From Streptomyces griseoviridis (GTDB lineage: Bacteria; Actinomycetota; Actinomycetes; Streptomycetales; Streptomycetaceae), in NCBI RefSeq assembly GCF_005222485.1, contig NZ_CP029078.1:7317501-7381500 (forward strand): a DNA stretch of 64,000 bases. Reading direction: 5' to 3'. The position numbers and the translations under genes are program-made. This document shows, one piece after another, positions 53,771 through 62,506 of this stretch (position 1 is its first letter; each line of letters opens with the position of its first letter). The notes beneath the pieces are model-generated. The model was not told the origin of the DNA, searched no databases, and saw only the letters and a program-made list of their open reading frames with translations.

Positions 53771-55393
53771 ATGCAGAACGGGATGCACACCGACACCGAG
53801 CGCTGCGTGCGCGCCGTCAGGTCCAAGGACGCCCGCTTCGACGGCTGGTTCTTCACGGCGGTCCTGACCACCCGCATCTACTGCCGCCCCAGCTGCCCCG
53901 TCGTGCCGCCCAAGCCCGAGAACATGACGTTCCTGCCGAGCGCGGCGGCCTGCCAGCAGGCCGGGTTCCGGGCCTGCAAGCGCTGCCGCCCCGACACCAG
54001 CCCCGGCTCCCCCGAGTGGAACCAGCGCGCCGACCTGGTCGCCAGGGCGATGCGGCTGATCGCAGACGGTGTCGTGGACCGCGAGGGCGTCCCGGGGCTC
54101 GCCGCCCGCCTCGGGTACAGCACCCGGCAGACCGAGCGGCAACTCCTGGCCGAGCTGGGCGCGGGGCCTCTCGCGCTCGCCCGCGCCCAGCGCGCGCAGA
54201 CCGCGCGGGTGCTGATCGAGACGACCCCGCTCCCGATGGCCGACGTCGCCTTCGCGGCCGGTTTCACCTCGATCCGCACCTTCAACGACACCGTCCGCGA
54301 GGTCTACGCCCTCACCCCCAGCGAGCTGCGCACCCGTGCCACGAAGACGGCGAGCAGCCCCCCGCCGCCGGCCTTCGCCGCCCAGGCGGCCGGGGGAAGC
54401 TCGGATACCCCCGGCATCCCCGGTATCCCCAGTACCCCCTGTATCGCAGGTACCGCAGGTATCCCCGGTACCGCAGGTACGGGCACAGGCACACGCACCG
54501 GCGCCCCCGGCACGCTCACCCTCCGGCTCCCCTTCCGCGCCCCGCTCAACCCCGACAACCTCTTCGGGCACCTCGTGGCCACGGCGGTGCCCGGGGTGGA
54601 GGAGTGGCGGGCCGGTGCCTACCGGCGCACGCTCCGCCTCCCCTACGGGCACGGCATCGTGGCGCTCACCCCCCGCCCCGACCACATCGCCTGCCGGCTC
54701 ACCCTCAGCGACCTGCGGGACCTCACCGTGGCCATCAGCCGCTGCCGCCGGATGCTGGACCTGGACGCCGATCCGGTCGCCATCGACGGCCAGTTGCGCA
54801 CCGATCCGGTCCTCGCGCCCCTCGTCGACAAGGCGCCGGGACGCCGGGTGCCGCGCACGGTGGACGAGGAGGAGTTCGCGCTGCGGGCGGTCCTCGGCCA
54901 GCAGGTCTCCATCGCCGCCGCCCGCACCCACGCGGGCCGCCTGGTCACCGCGCACGGCGACCCGGTCGACGACCCCGAGGGCGGCCTCACCCACCTCTTC
55001 CCGAGCGCCGGGGCACTGGCGGAACTCGACCCCGACTCCCTCGCGATGCCCCGCACCCGCCGCACCACGTTCACCACCCTCGTCAGCCGACTGGTCGACG
55101 GCGGAATCCACTTGGGCCCCGACAGTGACTGGGCCGAGACCCGGGCCCGGCTCCTCGCCCTGCCCGGCTTCGGCCCCTGGACGGTCGACGTCATCGCGAT
55201 GCGCGCCCTCGGCGACCCCGACGCCTTCCTCCCCACCGACCTCGGGGTCCGCCGCGCCGCGGCCGAACTGGGCCTGCCCGCCACCCCGGCCGCGCTCACC
55301 GGCCGGGCGGCGGCCTGGCGACCGTGGCGGGCGTACGCCGTCCAGTACCTGTGGGCGACCGACACCCACCCGATCAACTTCCTTCCGGCATAG
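53771..55393 (+). CDS. alkA: Ada-AlkA fusion: alkylation sensor and DNA glycosylase
   Basis: This 540-residue protein joins an Ada zinc domain (Cys38, Cys42, Cys69, Cys72, where Cys38 accepts methyl from phosphotriesters), an AraC-type HTH (about 85-190), a Gly/Thr/Pro linker (about 205-245) and a 3-methyladenine glycosylase with an HhH-GPD motif (LLALPGFGPWTVDVIAMRALGDPDAFLPTDLGVRR). It should sense methylated DNA, activate repair genes and excise alkylated bases. The linker comes from a short-period repeat at about 54408-54485. Ogt follows after 9 bp. Confidence 0.95.
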   Translation: MQNGMHTDTERCVRAVRSKDARFDGWFFTAVLTTRIYCRPSCPVVPPKPENMTFLPSAAACQQAGFRACKRCRPDTSPGSPEWNQRADLVARAMRLIADGVVDREGVPGLAARLGYSTRQTERQLLAELGAGPLALARAQRAQTARVLIETTPLPMADVAFAAGFTSIRTFNDTVREVYALTPSELRTRATKTASSPPPPAFAAQAAGGSSDTPGIPGIPSTPCIAGTAGIPGTAGTGTGTRTGAPGTLTLRLPFRAPLNPDNLFGHLVATAVPGVEEWRAGAYRRTLRLPYGHGIVALTPRPDHIACRLTLSDLRDLTVAISRCRRMLDLDADPVAIDGQLRTDPVLAPLVDKAPGRRVPRTVDEEEFALRAVLGQQVSIAAARTHAGRLVTAHGDPVDDPEGGLTHLFPSAGALAELDPDSLAMPRTRRTTFTTLVSRLVDGGIHLGPDSDWAETRARLLALPGFGPWTVDVIAMRALGDPDAFLPTDLGVRRAAAELGLPATPAALTGRAAAWRPWRAYAVQYLWATDTHPINFLPA

Positions 55394-55402
55394 GGAGCCA
55401 CG

Positions 55403-55888
55403 ATGACCAGGCAGCACACGACGATGGACAGCCCGTACGGCGCCCTGACCCTCGTCGCCGACGACGGCGTCCTGTGCGGCGTCTACATGACGGAGCAGCG
55501 CCACCGGCCACCCGAGGAGAGTTTCGGCCCGCGCGACGACGCGCCCTTCGGCGAGACGCGCGAGCAGCTCGGGGCTTACTTCGCGGGCGAGTTGAAGGAG
55601 TTCACGGTCCAACTGAGGCTGCACGGAACGCCGTTCCAGCGCACGGTCTGGGAACAGCTCCTCGCCATCCCCTACGGCGAGACCTGCTCCTACGGCCAAC
55701 TCGCCGACGCCCTCGGCAATCCGCTTGCCTCGCGCGCGGTCGGCCTCGCCAACGGCAGGAACCCGGTCAGCATCATCGTCCCCTGCCACCGGGTCGTCGG
55801 AGCGGGCGGCGGACTGACCGGCTACGGCGGCGGCCTGAGCCGCAAGCAGCGGCTCCTGGACTTCGAGAGCGGATCGGCGCTCTTCTGA
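55403..55888 (+). CDS. ogt: Methylated-DNA-protein cysteine methyltransferase
   Basis: This 161-residue suicide enzyme removes O6-alkyl groups from guanine. The active-site Cys128 lies in VPCHRVVG; the helix-turn-helix (TPFQRTVWEQLLAIPYGETCSYGQLA) and the Asn hinge (GLANGRNP) are present. It starts 9 bp after alkA and surely shares its transcript, completing an adaptive-response operon. Confidence 0.97.
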   Translation: MTRQHTTMDSPYGALTLVADDGVLCGVYMTEQRHRPPEESFGPRDDAPFGETREQLGAYFAGELKEFTVQLRLHGTPFQRTVWEQLLAIPYGETCSYGQLADALGNPLASRAVGLANGRNPVSIIVPCHRVVGAGGGLTGYGGGLSRKQRLLDFESGSALF

Positions 55889-55981
55889 CCGTCCGCCACC
55901 CTCTCCGCCGGGCAGGCGGGACATGGTGTTCGGCGGCGGGGGGGAGCAGGACGGGCAGGACCCCTCGGTCGTCCCGGCCGG

Positions 55982-56719
55982 TCAGGAGCCGGCGGCGTCC
56001 CTGATGCCGTCGAGGAGCCTGGGCAGCGCGGTGCCGATGGGTTCGCGCACCAGGTCGTCCGCGCGGTCGTCGTAGGGGGTGGCCTCGGCGTTGACGATGG
56101 TGAGGCGGGCGCCGTGGTCGGCCGCGATCCCGGCGAGACCGGCCGCCGGCTGGACCTGGAGGCTGCTCCCCACGGCGATGAACAGGTCGCAGCCCTTGCT
56201 GATGGCGAGGGCCTGGGAGAGCACCGCCGGGTCGAGGCGCTCGCCGAACATCACGGTGGCCGACTTGAGGATGCCGCCGCAGACCAGGCACGGCGGATCT
56301 GCCTCACCGGCCACGACACGGGCGAGGGCGTCCGCCATCGGGCCGCGGGCCCCGCAGCCGACGCAGACGACACTCCGGGCGCTGCCGTGCAGTTCGAGCA
56401 CCTTGCGGGCGGGGAGACCGGCGAGCTGGTGCAGCCCGTCGACGTTCTGGGTGATCACCCGGACCGGCACCCCGGCCCGCGCCAGCTCGGCCACCGCCAC
56501 ATGCGCGGCGTTCGGCTCGGCCTGGAGGGTGCGGTTGCGCAGCCGCAGCTGCCAGGAGCGGCGCCTGATCTCCGGGTCCGCCATGTAGTACGCGTACGTG
56601 ACGAGCTTCTCGGCCTCGGGGTCCTTGCGCCAGACCCCGTTGGGTCCCCGGTAGTCGGGGATCCCGGAGTCGGTCGAGATGCCGGCGCCGCTCAACACGG
56701 CGACGAGGGGCTTCGTCAT
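55982..56719 (-). CDS. Sirtuin-type NAD-dependent protein deacylase
   Basis: This 245-residue Sir2 enzyme shows [20 protein letters not shown], the [11 protein letters not shown] segment, the catalytic His in ELHGSAR and the zinc cysteines C-x2-C and C-x2-C in VCVGCGARG and PPCLVCGG. It deacetylates proteins with NAD, releasing O-acetyl-ADP-ribose, a substrate of the macrodomain at 43424. ATG 56719 gives the usual short N terminus; an upstream GTG/ATG would add about 15 residues. Confidence 0.96.
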   Translation of the reverse strand: MTKPLVAVLSGAGISTDSGIPDYRGPNGVWRKDPEAEKLVTYAYYMADPEIRRRSWQLRLRNRTLQAEPNAAHVAVAELARAGVPVRVITQNVDGLHQLAGLPARKVLELHGSARSVVCVGCGARGPMADALARVVAGEADPPCLVCGGILKSATVMFGERLDPAVLSQALAISKGCDLFIAVGSSLQVQPAAGLAGIAADHGARLTIVNAEATPYDDRADDLVREPIGTALPRLLDGIRDAAGS

Positions 56720-56791
56720 GGCATCGAGGGTAGGGCGGCGGGCCGGCCGGGGGCGAACAGACATCCGCGCGGGCCGACCGGCGGCGGAGCG

Positions 56792-57286
56792 TCAGGCCAC
56801 GCGGTGGCCGTTCTCCAGTTCCGCGGTGCCGGTGCCGTCCGCCAGCACCTGAAGGGCGACCAGGACACGGCGGCCGAGGGAGCCGGACAGGTGCGCGGGG
56901 AGGTCCTCGGGGCTGACCAGGCGCCAGGAGAGCAGTTCCTCCTCCTGGAGGCGGATCGCCTTCAGGTCGGCCTCGGTCAGCAGACCGCCGTCGTACAGGT
57001 ACGCCACCAGCGGCGGCCGGTCCTGGCCCTGTACCCAGTCCACCGCGAGCAGGCGGCCCGGTTCGCGGTCGAGGCCGATCTCCTCCGCCGTCTCGCGGCG
57101 CGCGCCCTGCCGTGGGCTCTCGCCCTCGTCCGACTCGACCGTCCCGCCCGGCAGCGCCCAGCCCTCCCGGTAGTTCGGTTCGACGAGCAGCACCCGGCCC
57201 TCCTCGTCGCGGAAGAGGGCGGCGGCCCCGGCGAGGACGCGGGGCAGGCCCGCGATGTACGTGGCGAAGTCTTGGATGGTGGCCAT
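56792..57286 (-). CDS. NUDIX hydrolase
   Basis: This 164-residue protein has a NUDIX box (GGTVESDEGESPRQGARRET, then AEEIGL) with a two-residue insertion before the Arg, a form seen in other actinobacteria. The family hydrolyses nucleoside diphosphate derivatives; the substrate cannot be told. Same direction as, and 72 bp upstream of, the sirtuin gene. No clear Shine-Dalgarno at ATG 57286. Confidence 0.9.
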   Translation of the reverse strand: MATIQDFATYIAGLPRVLAGAAALFRDEEGRVLLVEPNYREGWALPGGTVESDEGESPRQGARRETAEEIGLDREPGRLLAVDWVQGQDRPPLVAYLYDGGLLTEADLKAIRLQEEELLSWRLVSPEDLPAHLSGSLGRRVLVALQVLADGTGTAELENGHRVA

Positions 57287-57359
57287 GGGGGAAGGGTAGC
57301 CAGCCGGTGGCAGCCGCCGGGCGCCGGGAAGCGGGCCGCGCGGTACGCGCGGACTCGCC

Positions 57360-57450
57360 CGGACGGCCGCCAGTTGTTCGCCCGGACGGCCGTCGGGGAT
57401 TCGGTCGGACGGCCGTCGGGATACGGCCGGACGGTGTCGGCCGCGCGGGC
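57360..57450. repeat. About 23-bp direct repeat, four copies
   Basis: CGGACGGCCG starts at 57360, 57383 and 57406, with a diverged copy at 57428; the middle units continue as tcggggat or tcgggat. It lies in the 396-bp gap between the divergent NUDIX and glycerate kinase genes; no other gene is evident there. Regular spacing of about two turns suggests regulatory sites. Confidence 0.6.
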
Positions 57451-57682
57451 GCCGACGCGGTCCCGTGGCTGTCGTCCCGTCGCCGTCGTCGCGCCGCTGG
57501 CGGGCCGTCGTCGGGCCGCCGTCTCGGCCGTCGTCGGGCTGGTCCGGCGCGCCTCGGTGGGGCCATCGGGGCTTCTCAAGGGCCGGGCGGAGCATGGCGG
57601 CGCGGCCCTGCTCCGGTTAAGGTCGCAGCGGCGCGACTGGCCACGACGTGCGTCGGGCCCGGAGAGCAAGGGGAAACACAAG

Positions 57683-58921
57683 GTGGCGGACGCTGTAGGG
57701 AACAGGCCGGCGAGGGACCAGCGGGTGCTGGTCGCCGCGGACAAGTTCAAGGGGTCGCTGACGGCCGTGCAGGTCGCGGAGCGGGTGACGGCCGGGCTGC
57801 GCCGGGTCGTGCCGGGCGTCGAGGTGACGTCGCTGCCCGTGGCCGACGGCGGCGACGGAACGGTGGACGCGGCGGTCGCCGCCGGTTTCGAGCGGCGCGA
57901 GGTCACGGTCGCCGGGCCGCTGGGCGACGAGGTGAGCGCGGCGTTCGCGCTGCGCGGTGACACCGCGGTCGTGGAGATGGCCGAGGCCAGCGGGTTGCAG
58001 CGGCTGCCCGACGGCGTCCTCGCCCCGCTCTCGGCGTCCACGTACGGTTCGGGCGAGCTGCTGCGGGCCGCGCTGGACGCGGGCGCCCGCACCATCGTCT
58101 TCGGCGTCGGCGGCAGCGCCACCACCGACGGCGGCGCCGGGATGCTCTCCGCGCTGGGCGCGCGGTTCCTCGACGCCGACGGGCAGCCGGTGCCGCCGGG
58201 CGGCGGCGGGCTCGTCGAGCTGGCCTCCGCCGATCTGTCGGGGCTCGACCCGCGCCTCGGCGCCGTCGAACTGGTCCTCGCGAGCGACGTCGACAACCCC
58301 CTGACCGGTCCGAAGGGCGCGCCGGCCGTGTACGGGCCGCAGAAGGGCGCCTCGCCCGACGACGTACAGGCCCTCGACGAGGCCCTCGCCCACTTCGCCA
58401 AGATCCTGGAAGGCGCACCGGGGCCGACCGGTGCCGCGAGGCCCGGCGGGTCGTCCGGTGCCGGGGACGCGCGCGGCGGCGGGGACACCGCGCTGCTCGG
58501 CGCGCGTGCCGCCGAGTGCGCGGTGTCGCCCGGCGCGGGCGCCGCGGGCGGCATCGGCTACGGCGCCCTCCTGATCGGCGCCCGCTTCCGGCCCGGCATC
58601 GACGTCATGCTGGACGTCCTCGGCTTCGCGGCCGCCCTGGAGAACGCCGAGCTGGTGATCACCGGCGAGGGCTCCCTCGACGAGCAGACCCTGCACGGCA
58701 AGGCACCCGCGGGCGTCGCGGCGGCGGCTCGGGCGGCCGGCAAGGAGGTCGTCGCGGTCTGCGGACGCCTCGCCCTGCCCCCTGAGGCCCTCGGCCGGGC
58801 CGGTATCCGCCGCGCCTACCCGCTGACCGGCGTCGAGCCCGACGTGGCCACCTGCATCGCGGACGCGGGCCCGATCCTGGAACGGGTCGCGGAGAAGATC
58901 GCCCGGGACTTCCTGGTCTGA
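57683..58921 (+). CDS. Glycerate kinase
   Basis: This 412-residue enzyme phosphorylates D-glycerate with ATP, feeding glycolysis. Family motifs are VLVAADKFKGSLTAVQVAERV at the N terminus, PVADGGDGTVDA, VFGVGGSATTDGGAGML, and the late GYGALLIGARFRPGIDVMLDVL. An Ala/Gly-rich insertion at about residues 245-275 (GPTGAARPGGSSGAGD) is longer than usual. GTG 57683 follows AAGGGG. Confidence 0.95.
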   Translation: MADAVGNRPARDQRVLVAADKFKGSLTAVQVAERVTAGLRRVVPGVEVTSLPVADGGDGTVDAAVAAGFERREVTVAGPLGDEVSAAFALRGDTAVVEMAEASGLQRLPDGVLAPLSASTYGSGELLRAALDAGARTIVFGVGGSATTDGGAGMLSALGARFLDADGQPVPPGGGGLVELASADLSGLDPRLGAVELVLASDVDNPLTGPKGAPAVYGPQKGASPDDVQALDEALAHFAKILEGAPGPTGAARPGGSSGAGDARGGGDTALLGARAAECAVSPGAGAAGGIGYGALLIGARFRPGIDVMLDVLGFAAALENAELVITGEGSLDEQTLHGKAPAGVAAAARAAGKEVVAVCGRLALPPEALGRAGIRRAYPLTGVEPDVATCIADAGPILERVAEKIARDFLV

Positions 58922-59018
58922 ACTTCCTGATCCGAACTTCCTGAGCCGGCACCGGGACCGGCTCCCGCCCCGCGTCCCACGGCGGCGGCGGAGGAGTCCA
59001 GAGCCCCGCCCCCGGCGC

Positions 59019-59060
59019 ACGAGAAGGGCCCCGAGCCGTTCGGCTCGGGGCCCTTCTCGT
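59019..59060. terminator. Strong bidirectional hairpin terminator
   Basis: A perfect 42-bp inverted repeat: 20-bp arms beginning ACGAGAAGGGCC on the left and its exact complement on the right, joined by TT. It separates the convergent glycerate kinase and pssA genes and is the clearest terminator in the window. Confidence 0.9.
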
Positions 59061-59107
59061 TGTCGGTCGGTGTGGTCGGGCGCTACCGCCTCGTCACGCG
59101 CTGTCCG

Positions 59108-59956
59108 CTACGGCAGCTGCGCCGCGCGTGCCTCGCGGCGGTTGTCGCGGAAGTTGTTCACCCGGCGGGCCGTGGCGAACAGCGGGATCACCGCGCCCAT
59201 GACGAGCTGGAGCGCACAGCCCGTCTGGAGGAGCAGTTGGCCGCTCGGGGCGTCGAACGCCCAGGCGGCGAGCAGGCCCATGGACAGCACGATCCAGGAC
59301 AGCATCGCCACGGCGAGACGGCCCCGCGGCTTCGGGTACTCGACCCGGCTCACCATCAGCCAGGCGGTGCCCAGGATGGCCAGCAGCGTGGCCACGAAGG
59401 GCAGTTCGAGCAGCACGATGGAGACGACCGTCAACGCGCCGAACGGGCTCGGCATGCCCTGGAACACGCCGTCGCGCGGTGTCACACAGGAGAAGCGGGC
59501 CAGTCGCAGCACGACGGCCAGCAGCACCACGATCGCCCCGAGCGCGGCCATTCTCTGGTGCGCGTCGTCGGCGACCATGCCGTAGACCAGGACGAAGTAC
59601 GCGGGCGCCAGACCGAAGCTGATCAGGTCCGAGAGGTTGTCCAGCTCGGCGCCCATGGGGGAGGAGCGCAGCTTGCGCGCCACCAGGCCGTCGAAGAGGT
59701 CGAAGACCGCGGCGCAGAGCATCAGGATGACCGCCGTGGCCGCGCTGTGGCGGGCCATGCCGGATTCCTGGCTGCCGGTGAGGTGCGGGATCAGGATGCC
59801 GGTGGTGGTGAAGTACACCGCCATGAAGCCGCACGTGGCGTTGCCGAGCGTCAGGGTGTCCGCTATCGACAGGCGCAGAGAGAGGGGCATCTCCTCTTCG
59901 TCGTCCGCCTCGTCGGCCTCGGGCACCCAGCCCGCCTGAGTCTCTGGATCAATCAC
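59108..59956 (-). CDS. pssA: CDP-diacylglycerol-serine O-phosphatidyltransferase
   Basis: This 282-residue membrane enzyme makes phosphatidylserine. The CDP-alcohol phosphotransferase signature D-G-x2-A-R-x8-G-x3-D-x3-D is seen in FDGLVARKLRSSPMGAELDN followed by LSD, among about eight helices. GTG 59956 overlaps the end of psd by 8 bp; a TTG two codons earlier is possible. Psd, immediately upstream, decarboxylates its product to phosphatidylethanolamine. Confidence 0.95.
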   Translation of the reverse strand: MIDPETQAGWVPEADEADDEEEMPLSLRLSIADTLTLGNATCGFMAVYFTTTGILIPHLTGSQESGMARHSAATAVILMLCAAVFDLFDGLVARKLRSSPMGAELDNLSDLISFGLAPAYFVLVYGMVADDAHQRMAALGAIVVLLAVVLRLARFSCVTPRDGVFQGMPSPFGALTVVSIVLLELPFVATLLAILGTAWLMVSRVEYPKPRGRLAVAMLSWIVLSMGLLAAWAFDAPSGQLLLQTGCALQLVMGAVIPLFATARRVNNFRDNRREARAAQLP

Positions 59957-60605
59957 GGTCAATGCGAGTCACCCCAGCCACCGTCTTCTGACCGACCTCG
60001 ACCGCGACCTCCACGCCCTCGGGCAGGTAGAGGTCCACACGCGACCCGAAGCGGATCAGACCGATGCGCTCGCCCTGCTCGACCTTGCTGCCCTGCGGCA
60101 GGTAGGGGACGATGCGACGGGCGACGGCACCGGCGATCTGGATCATCTCGATGTCGCCGAGCTCGGTGTCGAAGTGCCAGACTACGCGCTCGTTGTTCTC
60201 GCTCTCCTTGTTGAACGCGGGGACGAACCCACCAGGGATGTGCTCGACCGACGTCACGGTGCCGGCGAGCGGGGCGCGGTTCACGTGGACGTTGAGCGGG
60301 CTCATGAAGATCGCGACGCGGGTGCGTCCGTCCTTCCACGGCATGATGCTCTGCACCACACCGTCGGCGGGCGAGATGACCCGGCCCTGGGTGATCTCAC
60401 GCTCGGGGTCGCGGAAGAACCACAGCATGCCCGCCGCGAGCGCGGTGGCGGGCACGGCCACGGCCTTGGCGGCGCCGCTGTGACGGGCGCGGACCAGGCT
60501 GAGGGCTGCGGTGGCGACGGTCGGGAGAAGCCACGGCGATGCTCCGCGCGCGAGGCGTGTGCCGACCAGGCTGTCGCGAGGTGCAGAGGTTTGGCTGTGG
60601 GGCAT
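59949..60605 (-). CDS. psd: Phosphatidylserine decarboxylase proenzyme
   Basis: This 218-residue short-form (PSD-A) enzyme converts phosphatidylserine to phosphatidylethanolamine. It is a proenzyme: FGSRVDLYLP contains the Gly-Ser bond whose cleavage creates the pyruvoyl group. Other blocks are WFFRDPEREI, SPADGVVQSI and FMSPLNVHVNRAP. ATG 60605 gives the compact form usual in actinobacteria. It is followed directly by pssA. Confidence 0.96.
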   Translation of the reverse strand: MPHSQTSAPRDSLVGTRLARGASPWLLPTVATAALSLVRARHSGAAKAVAVPATALAAGMLWFFRDPEREITQGRVISPADGVVQSIMPWKDGRTRVAIFMSPLNVHVNRAPLAGTVTSVEHIPGGFVPAFNKESENNERVVWHFDTELGDIEMIQIAGAVARRIVPYLPQGSKVEQGERIGLIRFGSRVDLYLPEGVEVAVEVGQKTVAGVTRIDRD

Positions 60606-60730
60606 GGATGACCTTCGTAGCGGATGATGCCGCGCTGAGACGGGGGACGGCGGCTTTCCCGGGATCGTACCGGGCGCGGGCCACAACTGGGTAAGCCAGG
60701 AAGCCGAGTCGGCGATCGAAGCAGGTGGGA

Positions 60731-60762
60731 GGGGTGTGATCTTCTTCTCCAAGAAACACCCC
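60731..60762. terminator. Hairpin after acyl-CoA dehydrogenase
   Basis: GGGGTGT and ACACCCC (outer arms) plus TTCTT and AAGAA (inner arms) with a GATC bulge form a stem 13 bp after the dehydrogenase stop on the minus strand. It probably separates the ethylmalonyl-CoA genes from psd. Confidence 0.55.
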
Positions 60763-60774
60763 GTATCCGGACAA

Positions 60775-61989
60775 TCAGCCCTGGAATCGATACTCTTCGA
60801 GCAGCCTGCGACCGATGATCATTTTCTGGATCTCGGCGGTACCTTCACCGATCAGCAGCATCGGTGCCTCGCGGTAGAGGCGCTCGATCTCGTACTCCTT
60901 GGAGAAGCCGTAGCCGCCGTGGATCCGGAAGGCGTCCTCGACGACCTCCTTGCAGTATTCGGAGGCGAGGTACTTCGCCATCCCCGCTTCGAGGTCGTTT
61001 CGCTGCCCGGAGTCCTTTTTGCGTGCCGCGTTCACCATCATGGCATGGGCGGCCTCGACCTTGGTAGCCATCTCCGCGAGCTTGAACTGGATGGCCTGGT
61101 GCTCGGCGATCGGCTTGCCGAAAGTGTGGCGCTGCTGGGCATACCTGACGCCCAGTTCGAAGGCACGCTGAGCGACCCCGCAGCCACGCGCCGCCACATT
61201 GACGCGGCCCACCTCGACGCCGTCCATCATTTGGTAAAAACCTCGGCCGGTGGTGCCGCCGAGCACCCGATCGGCGGGAACCCGCAGGTCGTCCATGATC
61301 AGCTCGGTGGTGTCGACGCCCTTGTAGCCCATCTTGTCGATCTTCCCGGGGATGGTGAGCCCGGGGCGCACCTCGCCGAACCCGGGCTCCTTCTCGACCA
61401 GGAACGTCGTCATCGACCGGTGCGGCCTGGCGGCCACCTCCTCGGCGGAGTGTCCTTCGTCACTTCTGACGAGAACGGCGACCAGACTCGACGTCCCACC
61501 GTTCGTCAGCCACATCTTCTGGCCGTTCAGGACGTACCCGTCACCGTCCCTGACCGCCTTCGAGGAGATGGCCGACACGTCCGAACCGAGGGCGGGCTCC
61601 GACATCGAGAAGGCGCCCCTGATGTCCCCGGCCGCCATCCGCGGCAGGAAGTGCTCCTTCTGCTCCGCGGTGCCGTGCCGGCCCAGCATGTACGCCACGA
61701 TGAAATGGGTGTTGATGATGCCGGACACCGACATCCAGCCGCGCGCGATCTCCTCCACGCACAGCGCGTAGGTGAGCAGCGACTCGCCGAGACCCCCGTA
61801 CTCCTCCGGGATCATCAGGCCGAAGAGGCCCAACTCCCGCAGCCCGTCGACGATCTGCTGCGGATACTCGTCACGGTGCTCCAACTCCGTGGCGACCGGC
61901 AGGATCTCCTTGTCCACGAAGTCCCGTACGGTGGAGAGGATCTCCCGCTGGACGTCGGTGAGACCGGCGGTCTGGGCGAGTCGCGCCAT
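60775..61989 (-). CDS. mcd: Acyl-CoA dehydrogenase, likely methylsuccinyl-CoA dehydrogenase
   Basis: This 404-residue FAD enzyme has the acyl-CoA dehydrogenase signatures AFSMSEPALGSDVSAISSKA and the C-terminal RIHGGYGFSKEYEIERLYREAPMLLIGEGTAEIQ with the catalytic Glu region. Directly downstream of a MaoC hydratase, CoA-ester lyase and B12 mutase, it is best explained as (2S)-methylsuccinyl-CoA dehydrogenase of the ethylmalonyl-CoA pathway. ATG 61989 lies 2 bp after the MaoC stop. Confidence 0.93.
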   Translation of the reverse strand: MARLAQTAGLTDVQREILSTVRDFVDKEILPVATELEHRDEYPQQIVDGLRELGLFGLMIPEEYGGLGESLLTYALCVEEIARGWMSVSGIINTHFIVAYMLGRHGTAEQKEHFLPRMAAGDIRGAFSMSEPALGSDVSAISSKAVRDGDGYVLNGQKMWLTNGGTSSLVAVLVRSDEGHSAEEVAARPHRSMTTFLVEKEPGFGEVRPGLTIPGKIDKMGYKGVDTTELIMDDLRVPADRVLGGTTGRGFYQMMDGVEVGRVNVAARGCGVAQRAFELGVRYAQQRHTFGKPIAEHQAIQFKLAEMATKVEAAHAMMVNAARKKDSGQRNDLEAGMAKYLASEYCKEVVEDAFRIHGGYGFSKEYEIERLYREAPMLLIGEGTAEIQKMIIGRRLLEEYRFQG

Positions 61990-61991
61990 GG

Positions 61992-62504
61992 CTACTTCTC
62001 CGTCTGCTTCGGTTCGGGGCGGCCCGGCTGCTCGCCGCCGCGCGCCTTGATGTACGTCTCGGTCGGCACCATCACCTTGCGGCGGAACACGCAGACCAGC
62101 GTGCCGTCCTGCTTGTGGCCGCGGGTCTCCACGTGCACGATCCCGCGGTCGGCCTTCGACTTCGACGGCCACTTGTCGAGCACCGTCGTCTCGCCGTAGA
62201 CCGTGTCGCCGTGGAAGGTCGGCGCCACGTGCCGCAGCGACTCGATCTCCAGGTTGGCGATCGCCTTGCCGGACACGTCCGGCACCGACATGCCGAGGAG
62301 CAGCGAGTAGACGTAGTTCCCCACGACGACGTTGCGGCCGAAATCGGTCGTGTTCTCGGCGTAGTTGGCGTCCAGGTGGAGCGGGTGGTGGTTCATGGTG
62401 AGGAGGCAGAAGAGGTGGTCGTCGTACTCGGTGACCGTCTTGCCGGGCCAGTGCTTGTAGACCGCCCCGACCTCGAACTCCTCGTAGGTGCGCCCGAACT
62501 GCAT
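61992..62504 (-). CDS. mch: MaoC-family hydratase, likely mesaconyl-CoA hydratase
   Basis: This 170-residue hot-dog-fold protein has the MaoC pattern VTEYDDHLFCLLTMNHHPLHLDANYAENTTDFGRNVVVGNYVYSLLLGMS. Context points to the mesaconyl-CoA/beta-methylmalyl-CoA hydratase step. The proteobacterial enzyme of this pathway is about twice as long (two hot-dog domains), so here a homodimer would have to supply both. It is packed between the lyase (2 bp gap) and the dehydrogenase (2 bp gap). Confidence 0.92.
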   Translation of the reverse strand: MQFGRTYEEFEVGAVYKHWPGKTVTEYDDHLFCLLTMNHHPLHLDANYAENTTDFGRNVVVGNYVYSLLLGMSVPDVSGKAIANLEIESLRHVAPTFHGDTVYGETTVLDKWPSKSKADRGIVHVETRGHKQDGTLVCVFRRKVMVPTETYIKARGGEQPGRPEPKQTEK

Positions 62505-62506
62505 GC

